Translations under genes and position numbers: made by a program | In this document: one piece after another, positions 40,749-47,739 of the stretch | How positions within the stretch are numbered: the first letter of the stretch is position 1 | Layout: every line of letters starts with the position of its first letter | The notes under the pieces: model-generated | What the model saw: only the letters and a program-made list of their open reading frames with translations | The model's database searches: none | Told to the model about the DNA's origin: nothing | Assembly (NCBI GenBank): GCA_903888515.1 | Contig: CAISTY010000240.1 | Coordinates: forward strand, 49,772-113,771 | From: Akkermansiaceae bacterium | GTDB taxonomy: Bacteria; Verrucomicrobiota; Verrucomicrobiia; Verrucomicrobiales; Akkermansiaceae | Reading direction: 5' to 3' | DNA: 64,000 nucleotides

Positions 40749-40844
40749 CGAACAATCCCGGCCGCAGCCATCTACGCAGCGCTCCGGTTCCGCATCGTCC
40801 TTGCCCATGCCAAGCCCTGAAGTGCTGATGCCCGAACCGGATTG

Positions 40845-41312
40845 TCATGCACCCTCCGGGCTGCGCAAAAGCGGCCGGTGGATCTCGGAAAACAACACGC
40901 GCAAATCCTCCGGATTGTAATAATCGGCTGCCGCTAGAGGTGCGGCCAGACAGCCTGCGCCGCTGATGACGAGTTGTCCGTCCACGCGTCCTTCGCCTGT
41001 GAGTTCAAAGCCGTCGTCGTGATGGCGCAGCATCGTTACGTCCATCCGCACCACGCCGCCGGGCCGCAGCGCACCATGGAATTGTGCTTCATGGATGCGG
41101 ATGACGCTTCCCATTTGTTGGAAATCCGTGGACAGCAGGATCAGCCAGTTGCCCAGTTGCAGGATGCTTTCCAACAATAACATATCGGGCAGCCGCGGCT
41201 CGTCGCCGAAGACTTCTTTCAGGGAGTACTCTTCGAAGGAAACCGCCTTGAACCCCGTGATGGACTCATGGGGTTTCCAGGAGGTGATGCGGTCCACGAA
41301 GCGGAATTTCAT
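40845..41312 (-). CDS. FabZ-like hot-dog protein lacking the catalytic His
   Basis: A 155-residue protein, MKFRFVDRITSWKPHESITG. It aligns without gaps with the FabZ-like protein encoded at 47175-47624. The active-site region there is DDHFPRRPVMPGVLILEG and here KEVFGDEPRLPDMLLLES. So the catalytic His (position 34) is Val, while the Glu at 48 is kept. It is probably a non-catalytic partner in a dehydratase heterodimer, as in some aryl-polyene systems, or binds intermediates. The ATG at 41312 overlaps the stop of the upstream ketoreductase by 4 nt (ATGA). Confidence 0.72.
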   Translation of the reverse strand: MKFRFVDRITSWKPHESITGFKAVSFEEYSLKEVFGDEPRLPDMLLLESILQLGNWLILLSTDFQQMGSVIRIHEAQFHGALRPGGVVRMDVTMLRHHDDGFELTGEGRVDGQLVISGAGCLAAPLAAADYYNPEDLRVLFSEIHRPLLRSPEGA

Positions 41313-42043
41313 ATGCCACCGTCCACTTGGATTGCCTGGGCATTGATATAGGCCGCGCGGTCGCTGGCGAGGAATGCCACCAGTTCGGCCACTTCCTCCG
41401 GTGTACCGGCCCGGCCCAGCGTGCAATGCTGTTCGTAATCGACCCGTTGTTTGTCGGGCACATGCACACTCACGCCATCGGTGAGCAGGCCGGGAACCAC
41501 GGCATTCACGCGGATCTGATAGCGCGCCATCTCGCGGGCCAGCGCGAGCGTGAACCCCATGACCGCACTCTTGGCCGTGGCATAATGCACCGGCACTTCC
41601 AACACCCGCATGCCGGCCAGCGACCCGAGGTTGACGATCGCGCCGTGCTGGCGCCGTATCATCGGGCGCACAAACGCCTTCGTGACCAAAAACATGCCTT
41701 TGACATTCACATTCATGATCAGGTCCCAGTCGTCCTCTTCAATCAGGGCGAAGGGCATCACCTGCGTGAGGCCGGCATTGTTGATGAGAATATCCACCGG
41801 CCCGAGATCCTGCTCGATGGTGGCCGCCAGTTGTTGGGCCTCCGAGCCGTTGAGCACATCCAGCGGATAGGCCCTGACCTTGTAACCCCGGGCGCAAAGT
41901 TCCTCCTGCAGGGCGAGTGCCTTCGTCTCCTGGTTGTGATAGGAAAACGCCACCTGCGCGCCATGGCCGGCCATCACGCGCACAACGGCCGCCCCGACCG
42001 CCCCGCTGCCGCCGGTCACAAATGCGGTTTTGCCCTTAAGCAT
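41309..42043 (-). CDS. 3-oxoacyl-ACP reductase-like SDR (FabG-like), copy 2
   Basis: A 244-residue classical short-chain dehydrogenase. TAFVTGGSGAVGAAVVRVMA is the TGxxxxxG cofactor site, ILINNAGL the NNAG motif, and the catalytic S-Y-K is in VNLGSLAGMRVLEVPVHYATAKSA. The end, RAAYINAQAIQVDGGI, is typical of FabG proteins. It would reduce 3-keto groups on carrier-bound chains. It is coupled to the carrier-protein gene upstream (8-nt overlap) and the dehydratase-like gene downstream, so it works in this lipid/polyketide pathway rather than housekeeping synthesis. Confidence 0.85.
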   Translation of the reverse strand: MLKGKTAFVTGGSGAVGAAVVRVMAGHGAQVAFSYHNQETKALALQEELCARGYKVRAYPLDVLNGSEAQQLAATIEQDLGPVDILINNAGLTQVMPFALIEEDDWDLIMNVNVKGMFLVTKAFVRPMIRRQHGAIVNLGSLAGMRVLEVPVHYATAKSAVMGFTLALAREMARYQIRVNAVVPGLLTDGVSVHVPDKQRVDYEQHCTLGRAGTPEEVAELVAFLASDRAAYINAQAIQVDGGI

Positions 42044-42464
42044 GGGGGTCCCCTTCCCCGCTGGCTGTTAGCTTGCGTCCTATCATGCTCACGAAAAACC
42101 CGACGGTCAGCAGCGCGGGAATATCTTGCTTGCGCAAGCCGGTGACCAGCTTTGCGGGATCCAGCTCCGGCGCGGCGCGGCGGATTTCCACCAGCGCCTC
42201 ATCCGTTAGATATCCGTCCTTCTCATAAACTCCGCCGGGCATTTGCCGGACCGCCTCGCGCTCCAACTCGTTGGCCTCGATGCGCACCTTGAACGATTCC
42301 TCAATGCGGAAGGTCAGGTCGAGCAGGTCGATCGACTCGGCGCCCAGGTCGGCCACCAGTTCGCTGTGCGGATGGATCTCGTCCGGGCGCACACCCAACA
42401 CCTCCACCAACAACGGTTGCAATTGTTCCAGGATGTCGTGTTCGGATATTATGGCCTGCGGCAT
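42036..42464 (-). CDS. Acyl carrier protein with C-terminal extension
   Basis: A 142-residue protein. Residues ~5-80 are an acyl carrier domain: LLVEVLGVRPDEIHPHSELV then ADLGAESIDLLDLTFRIEES, with the phosphopantetheine serine at about position 44. A normal ACP is ~80 residues. This one has ~60 more (TDEALVEIRRAAPELDPAKL, ending VGFFVSMIGRKL), amphipathic and possibly a membrane or partner contact. It carries the growing chain for the nearby ketosynthase, reductase and dehydratase genes. First gene of its run; a MITE sits in the promoter region upstream. I used the ATG at 42464. Confidence 0.82.
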   Translation of the reverse strand: MPQAIISEHDILEQLQPLLVEVLGVRPDEIHPHSELVADLGAESIDLLDLTFRIEESFKVRIEANELEREAVRQMPGGVYEKDGYLTDEALVEIRRAAPELDPAKLVTGLRKQDIPALLTVGFFVSMIGRKLTASGEGDPHA

Positions 42465-42545
42465 GGCCGATGCTGGGCGAATTCCGCGCCGGGGTCGAGG
42501 GATTTCCCCATCATCCGGCACCCGCCACACTTTGCCCCCTCAAAG

Positions 42546-42744
42546 TATGCGCGTCAACTTTAAGGCCAATGTTCCTCGTTCCATTGGATTTCAGATTGCG
42601 TGGACCCATCATGATCCACCCGGCACTCCACACGCAACCGCAACAAATTTCACATCGATCGTCGCGGAATTTGTCGCGTAACTTGAACGGGGGAGGTGAA
42701 ATTGAGAAACGATGGACACTTTCTTCCTTAAGTTGACGCGCATG
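42546..42744. mobile_element. MITE with IS4-like ends in the cluster's central gap
   Basis: TATGCGCGTCAACTTTAAGG (42546 onward) and CCTTAAGTTGACGCGCATG (42726-42744) are inverted. They are flanked by CCCTCAAAG (42537-42545) and CCCTCAAGG (42745-42753), a 9-bp target duplication with one mismatch. The ends resemble those of the MITE at 15878-16198. The 199-bp interior has no gene. It fills most of the 360-bp gap between the carrier-protein and lipocalin genes and so may affect expression of the former. Confidence 0.65.
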
Positions 42745-42824
42745 CCCTCAAGGAGCGGCGAATTGCCTGCCATCTCCGCGCTACGGTTGTGACCGTCTGT
42801 ATCGAAAGCAAAGAGCTGCGCGCC

Positions 42825-43427
42825 TTAGCGCCGTGGGTCCTTGATGATGCGCGAGACGTCAAAGCCGAGCTGTTCGGCGCGGGTGAGCAGCGCGGTGTAC
42901 TTTTGTTGGGGAATGGTGGGCGTGCGTGCGAGCAGCCAGAGGTACTTGCGGTCCGGCGTGCCGACGAGGGCTTCCTGATAGTGCTCATTCACATAAAGCA
43001 CCCAATAGTTGCCTTGCTTGGGCACGGGGATGAGCGGACCAAACCAAGTATTGAAGCGCACGGCGAGCTTGGTGTTGGCAGGCGGGTTGAGCACCTTTGC
43101 ATAGCCCCGGATGTCATGCTGGGTGCCATCCGGACGGATCGCGATGTTATGGACCGAGACCGTGCCATCGGCATTGACTCCATACTCGGCAATGGCGGCT
43201 TCACCGGCCTTTTGAAACGCCATGGGCAGGCGGGCGATCTCGAACCAACGCCCCGTGTAGCGTTTGAGGTCGACCTGTTTGGCGGTGGCCGGGGCGTCCG
43301 GATGGCGTGTTGTGGCACAGGATGTCAGACCGAGTCCTAACAGGACGAGGACAGCGTGGCGGAGCCTGGCGAGATGTGGATTGAGCCACTGTTGCATTTG
43401 TTTCAGGAATACGTTAGAGGATTTCAT
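42825..43427 (-). CDS. blc: Outer-membrane lipocalin lipoprotein (Blc-like)
   Basis: A 200-residue lipoprotein with lipobox LTSC after a hydrophobic signal (LARLRHAVLVLLGLGLTSC). VDLKRYTGRWFEIARLPMAF is the lipocalin GxW motif region, and NYWVLYVNEHYQEALVGTPD then KYLWLLARTPTIPQQKY the bacterial lipocalin strands. Such proteins bind fatty acids, lysophospholipids or other hydrophobic ligands at the outer membrane. It overlaps the upstream nitroreductase gene by ATGA. Inside a lipid-synthesis cluster it may carry the product or an intermediate. The cargo is inference. Confidence 0.85.
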   Translation of the reverse strand: MKSSNVFLKQMQQWLNPHLARLRHAVLVLLGLGLTSCATTRHPDAPATAKQVDLKRYTGRWFEIARLPMAFQKAGEAAIAEYGVNADGTVSVHNIAIRPDGTQHDIRGYAKVLNPPANTKLAVRFNTWFGPLIPVPKQGNYWVLYVNEHYQEALVGTPDRKYLWLLARTPTIPQQKYTALLTRAEQLGFDVSRIIKDPRR

Positions 43428-44050
43428 GGGTTGGAGTGTGGATTGAATTCGGCGATGTGTCCGGGGATTTTCCGCCGGGGTGTTTGGGGAATGCCGTCCG
43501 GATGCCCCACGGCGATGAGCGCGGTGAGGGCGAAGCCCGGCGGCACGTGCAGGATGGATGTTAGATTCTCGGCGAGCAGTGGGGCGGTCATGACGCAGGC
43601 ACCAAGATCGAGGGCATGGGCGGCAAGTAACAGGTTCTGGATGGCCATGGCCACGCTGAGCGCTTCGCCTGACACCAGTTCGGGGTTGCGTGTCGCCGCC
43701 CACAGCGGGGCCGCTGCGGCGATGGGCAGCTTGTGCATGGCCACAATCACCACCGGTGCGGCGGCGAAAAAGGTGCCGTATTGGACGAGACCGGTTGCAT
43801 GGACGGCCACCACCCCGGACAGGGATGCGACTTTTTGTTCCATGCCTTGGCGCACCTGATCCGCCAGTTCGCGGATCCGTGCCGGGTCATCCATCACAAT
43901 GAATTTCCACGGCTGGCGGTTGTGGTTGGACGGTGCCCAGCGTGCGGCATCCAACAATCGATCCAAATCGGCGCGGCTGACCGGACGTTCCTTGAAGTGC
44001 CGGACCGAGCGGCGGGATTGCAGCAACTCCAGCAATGCATCGTAGATCAT
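43424..44050 (-). CDS. Nitroreductase-family flavoprotein
   Basis: A 208-residue FMN oxidoreductase. LLELLQSRRSVRHFKERPVS and LLDAARWAPSNHNRQPWKFI are the FMN-binding start motifs of the family; SGEALSVAMAIQNLLLAAHA then LDLGACVMTAPL is the dimer helix and cofactor contact. Members reduce nitro groups, quinones or enones, and some act as oxidases on carrier-bound chains. Coupled by 4-nt overlaps to a ketoreductase gene upstream and the lipocalin gene downstream, so an enoyl- or polyene-level reduction or oxidation is plausible. No classical enoyl reductase (FabI) is present in the cluster. Confidence 0.85.
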   Translation of the reverse strand: MIYDALLELLQSRRSVRHFKERPVSRADLDRLLDAARWAPSNHNRQPWKFIVMDDPARIRELADQVRQGMEQKVASLSGVVAVHATGLVQYGTFFAAAPVVIVAMHKLPIAAAAPLWAATRNPELVSGEALSVAMAIQNLLLAAHALDLGACVMTAPLLAENLTSILHVPPGFALTALIAVGHPDGIPQTPRRKIPGHIAEFNPHSNP

Positions 44051-44784
44051 AGGCCGAATCCCCCATCCACATGAAACACCTGCGCCGTGATGTAGGACGC
44101 CTCGTCCGAGGCCAAATAACCCACCAGGCCGGCCACCTCGCCGGGCTGACCGGCGCGCTTTAACAGAATGTTAGGAAGGATGCGCTCCTTGTGTTGTGCG
44201 AGCACGGCGCGTGACATTTCCGTTTCGATGACGCCGGGGGCCACCGCGTTGACCAGGATGTTGCGGGGTGCGAGTTCGATGGCCAGGGCGCGGGTCAGGC
44301 CTTCCAGCCCGGCCTTGGCTGCGGCGTAATTCGCCTGGCCGCGTCCGCCCTGGCTGGCGACCACCGACGAGATGTTGATGATGCGCCCCCAACGCCCGAG
44401 CACCATGAATTTGGCGCAGGCCCGCGCCAGGTTGAACGATCCTGTTAGACACACCTCCAACACGCGCTGCCATGCCACGTCGCTCATGGCCAGGGCGGGG
44501 GATTCATCCACCACTCCGGCGTTGTTCACCAGAATGTCGAGGCTGCCACAGCGATGTTGGATCTCTTCGGCGACGTTGCGGCAGCTAGCCGGATCCGTGA
44601 CATCCAACAGCACAGGAAATGCCGTGCCGCCCGTCCGCTGGATTTCCGCTGCGACGGTTTGTGCTTCTTCCGCGCGCGTCTGATAGCCCACGGCCACCTG
44701 ATGGCCGCGGCGGGCCAGATCGATGGCGATGGCGCGGCCGATGCCGCGCGATGCCCCGCTCACCAATGCCACACGGTTATGCAT
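44047..44784 (-). CDS. 3-oxoacyl-ACP reductase-like SDR (FabG-like), copy 1
   Basis: A 245-residue short-chain dehydrogenase. RVALVSGASRGIGRAIAIDL is the cofactor site, ILVNNAGVVDESPALAMSDV the NNAG region, and IINISSVVASQGGRGQANYA AAKAG the S-Y-K triad. The ending YITAQVFHVDGGFGL is FabG-like. I used the ATG at 44784, which overlaps the ketosynthase stop by 8 nt; an ATG 12 nt earlier is also open. It is clearly diverged from copy 2, so the two may act on different chain lengths or positions. Confidence 0.85.
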   Translation of the reverse strand: MHNRVALVSGASRGIGRAIAIDLARRGHQVAVGYQTRAEEAQTVAAEIQRTGGTAFPVLLDVTDPASCRNVAEEIQHRCGSLDILVNNAGVVDESPALAMSDVAWQRVLEVCLTGSFNLARACAKFMVLGRWGRIINISSVVASQGGRGQANYAAAKAGLEGLTRALAIELAPRNILVNAVAPGVIETEMSRAVLAQHKERILPNILLKRAGQPGEVAGLVGYLASDEASYITAQVFHVDGGFGL

Positions 44785-46024
44785 GATATTTTCCAAAAAT
44801 CAAAGTTGCGTTCTGACCGCCGAAGCCAAACGAGTTGGACAACACGACGTTGCCGTCAAACACCCGCCGGCCCGCGGTCACGTAATCAAGATCGCATTGC
44901 GGGTCGGGATGATCGAGGTGGATCGTCGGCGGCATCCAGCCGGTGTGCAGGGACATGACCGAGGCTGCCGCCTCCAGCGCACCGCTGGCAGCAATCAGAT
45001 GGCCGGTCATGGATTTGTTAGCCGTTACCGGGATGCCGTGCGCCCGCGCGCCAAGTGCCTCCTTGAGCGCGCACGTTTCGGCGATGTCGTTTTTCGGCGT
45101 GCCGGTGCCGTGGGCGTTGACGGCATCCACATCATCCGGTTGCAGGCCGGCATCGGCGAGTGCGCGCCGCATGCTGCGCACCGCGCCCTTGCCGGCCGGT
45201 TCCGGATCGGTGGCGCGGTAGGCGTCGAGCGACGTCCCGTATCCTAACACCTCGGCATAGATGCGCGCCCCGCGGTGCCGGGCGTGCGGCAGGGTTTCCA
45301 TCACGAGAAACGCGGCGCCTTCCCCTAACACCGTGCCCTGTCGCGTGGCATCAAACGGCCGGCATGCGTGTTGCGGGCGGTCGTTTTCGGTGGATAGAAT
45401 CCCTAGCAGGCTGAAACCGCCGAGTCCCAGCGGATTCAACACGCTGTCCGCCGCGCCGCTGACGGCCACCTCGCCGTGACCGGCGCGCAAGCGGCGGAAT
45501 GCTTCGCCCACCACCTGGGTACCCGCCGCGCAGGCCGAGCAATTGGTGATTTGTCCGCCGTTGAAACCCAGCTGCGCACCCATGATTTGCGCCAGCCGAT
45601 CGAGCGGCGTCTGCAATCTAACATTCTGTTTGGCGGCGAGCGATTCGATCAGGTCGTCCATGTCTGCGGCCATGCCGGCCTGTTCGAGCGGGAAGGATTC
45701 CAAGCTCACCCCGACGAAAACCCAAGCCGTGCGCAAGGCGTCCGCATCCAATGCCGCGTCGCGGATCGCCTCGCCGGCGGCCGTTAGACCAAACAGGACC
45801 TTGCGGTCGGGCTCATGCAAGGCCCCGGGAAAGTCACCGGCCAGACGTGCCGGGTCGAGGCCCTTGGCTTCGCCACCGATGCGCACCGCCATGGTGCGGG
45901 TATCGAACAAGGTGATAGGGCCGATGCCCGAGCGCCCGTCCAGCAGGTTTTGCCATGACTCCCGCGCATCGCCGCCCACGGGCGAGCACATGCCGATGCC
46001 GGTGATGACGACGCGGTGGTTCAT
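44777..46024 (-). CDS. 3-oxoacyl-ACP synthase (FabF-like ketosynthase)
   Basis: A 415-residue condensing enzyme starting MNHRVVITGIGMCSPVGGDA. The catalytic triad is intact: Cys165 in TNCSACAAGTQVVGEAF, His in VNAHGTGTPKNDIAET, and Lys/His in TANKSMTGHLIAASGALEAA. It extends a carrier-bound chain with malonyl units. The upstream gene encodes a paralog without the Cys and overlaps this one by 4 nt (ATGA), so the two probably form a KS/chain-length-factor heterodimer. I used the ATG at 46024; the frame opens further upstream into the partner gene without homology. Confidence 0.88.
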   Translation of the reverse strand: MNHRVVITGIGMCSPVGGDARESWQNLLDGRSGIGPITLFDTRTMAVRIGGEAKGLDPARLAGDFPGALHEPDRKVLFGLTAAGEAIRDAALDADALRTAWVFVGVSLESFPLEQAGMAADMDDLIESLAAKQNVRLQTPLDRLAQIMGAQLGFNGGQITNCSACAAGTQVVGEAFRRLRAGHGEVAVSGAADSVLNPLGLGGFSLLGILSTENDRPQHACRPFDATRQGTVLGEGAAFLVMETLPHARHRGARIYAEVLGYGTSLDAYRATDPEPAGKGAVRSMRRALADAGLQPDDVDAVNAHGTGTPKNDIAETCALKEALGARAHGIPVTANKSMTGHLIAASGALEAAASVMSLHTGWMPPTIHLDHPDPQCDLDYVTAGRRVFDGNVVLSNSFGFGGQNATLIFGKYHA

Positions 46025-47172
46025 GGGGGTTCTAGCAAGAAGGCCGCCTGTTCGGTGCCGTGGCCGAAGCAATTGGCCAGCACCGGTTGGCCGAGTTGTC
46101 CGGCTAACAGAGCGGCGAGGGCCACTTGCAACGGTGCGGCGGCGGCAAACAGATCGCCCAAGTGTTTTTTGGGGGACAGCACCAGCGGGTCCGCCAAATC
46201 CATGCGTGCGAGTGCTGCGGCCTCGGCATCGTCGCGCGCCGGATCGGAGTTGGCGGCGGCGATGACCGCGCCCACGATGAGCGGGCCGAGCGCGTGGAGC
46301 ACCGATTCTAACAGAGAAGCCTGCGGCGAGCCTTGTTGGCATTGGAAATTCCAACCGGCCAGGTGCGCGTGGATCCTTGCGCCGCGGCTGCGAGCGGTCG
46401 CTGCGGTTTCGAGCACCAGAAAAACCGCGCCTTCGCCGGGGATGAGGCCGGTGCCCGCATCACTCCATGATTGGAACAGTCCAAGTTGCTCGAGGGCGAG
46501 AAATGCCAGTTCGTGGGTTTTCACATCGCACGCGCCGACCAGCGCGCAGCGGGCATCGCCCTCCTGCAATGCGAGGATGCCGGCCTCGATGGCGCGCGCA
46601 CCGTGGCCCTCCCAGGGTGTGTAGACCGCGCTCGGTCCCTGGATGTTCTCACAGATAGAAACCAAGCACACCGGCATGTTGCCCAGGATCTTGAATGATA
46701 GAATGGGACTCACCGCGCGCAGTCCGGCGTCCCCGAATTTCACCAGGTCGAAGCGACCGTGCGCATCCGTGGAGGCTTTGAGCAAGGGCACGATTTCCCG
46801 GACCGGCAACCCGGCCAGCCCGGTGGCACCATATAACCCGATTTCGCCGGGTGCGTAAAACCTATCAGAATCGAGGCCCGCGTCCTGCAGGGCCAGATGT
46901 GCGGCGGCCGCGGCCAGTTGTGCGTCGCGGCTCATCAGGCGGATCAACTTGGCCTCGGCAATGAAATCGTGCGGGCGGAAATCCCCGATCTCCGCGCAAA
47001 CCGGACAGGCAAACGGACGGGCATCGAAATTCCGCGTTGGGGCGATGGCGGAGGCTCCGGCCTGGATTCGATCTAACACCCCAACGGCATCGCATCCGAG
47101 CGGTGTGACCATGCCGATGCCGGTGATGACAACCGCATCGTTCCATGGTTTGTTAGAGCAAGCCGGTGACAT
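46021..47172 (-). CDS. Ketosynthase-like chain-length-factor homolog, catalytic Cys replaced by Trp
   Basis: A 383-residue KS-fold protein. VVITGIGMVTPLGCDAVGVL is the ketosynthase start. The nucleophile region reads GPSAVYTPWEGHGARAIEAG where the active enzyme has TNCSACAAGTQVVGEA, so Trp (about position 187) sits at the Cys position. SPKKHLGDLFAAAAPLQVAL keeps a Lys-His pair. Such Cys-less partners (CLF, KS-beta) set chain length in type II polyketide and aryl-polyene systems. GGAGG eight bases before the ATG at 47172 supports this start over one 15 nt earlier. It lies 2 bp after the FabZ-like gene. Confidence 0.8.
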   Translation of the reverse strand: MSPACSNKPWNDAVVITGIGMVTPLGCDAVGVLDRIQAGASAIAPTRNFDARPFACPVCAEIGDFRPHDFIAEAKLIRLMSRDAQLAAAAAHLALQDAGLDSDRFYAPGEIGLYGATGLAGLPVREIVPLLKASTDAHGRFDLVKFGDAGLRAVSPILSFKILGNMPVCLVSICENIQGPSAVYTPWEGHGARAIEAGILALQEGDARCALVGACDVKTHELAFLALEQLGLFQSWSDAGTGLIPGEGAVFLVLETAATARSRGARIHAHLAGWNFQCQQGSPQASLLESVLHALGPLIVGAVIAAANSDPARDDAEAAALARMDLADPLVLSPKKHLGDLFAAAAPLQVALAALLAGQLGQPVLANCFGHGTEQAAFLLEPP

Positions 47173-47174
47173 CC

Positions 47175-47624
47175 TTACTGCCTCCAAACTTCCATCAGAT
47201 GTTTGCGTTTGGTGTCCAGGAGCGGGTCATCCATGTATTTGAAGGCAAAGACCATTTCCGTGGACGTGACGGGTTTGTCATCCCGCCGGGCGGTGGCTTT
47301 GATTTTGCCGCCCGCCTCGTTCAGGGCGATCACCTCGGTCCGGTAATGCAACGAGTCGCCCGGTTGGATCATGGTGCGGAATTTGGTGCGCTCCAACACG
47401 GTCAACACCGCCTTCGCGCTCTTGTCGTACTGCTCTAGCAGGCTGGCCTCCAGCAACAGCCCGCCCAGTTGCGCCATCCCCTCGAGGATCAACACCCCCG
47501 GCATCACCGGACGCCGCGGAAAATGATCATCGAAAAAATCCTCGCTCAAGGCCACGTTTTTGAGTGCTTCGGCATGCAGGCCCGGCTGCCATGTCGTGAT
47601 CCGGTCAATGAGGAAAAAGCGCAT
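47175..47624 (-). CDS. 3-hydroxyacyl-ACP dehydratase (FabZ-like), active form
   Basis: A 149-residue hot-dog dehydratase. FFDDHFPRRPVMPGVLILEG MAQ is the FabZ active-site helix, with His34 and Glu48. LERTKFRTMIQPGDSLHYRT is a conserved later strand. It removes water from 3-hydroxyacyl chains. It is the first gene of the condensing-enzyme run and diverges from uvrB with a 115-bp gap that should hold the cluster's promoter. It pairs in sequence with the His-less homolog at 40845-41312; both start M-x-F-x-x-x-DRIT-x-W. Confidence 0.88.
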   Translation of the reverse strand: MRFFLIDRITTWQPGLHAEALKNVALSEDFFDDHFPRRPVMPGVLILEGMAQLGGLLLEASLLEQYDKSAKAVLTVLERTKFRTMIQPGDSLHYRTEVIALNEAGGKIKATARRDDKPVTSTEMVFAFKYMDDPLLDTKRKHLMEVWRQ

Positions 47625-47739
47625 GAGGGTTGGATTGGGGGGATGGAAAGGGTTTCATCCGCACGAGTCAACCCAAATCAGGACGGCTGCATCGGCCGCG
47701 CTTGCGGTGGGGCATGGCGCGGGTTATCACTGGTGCGGC

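Noticed and set aside
35279..47624. A ladderane cluster in the strict sense
   Set aside because: The mix of FAS-like and radical SAM genes is reminiscent, but phytoene-desaturase-like and other typical anammox genes are missing; I keep only the broader claim of an unusual lipid or polyene.
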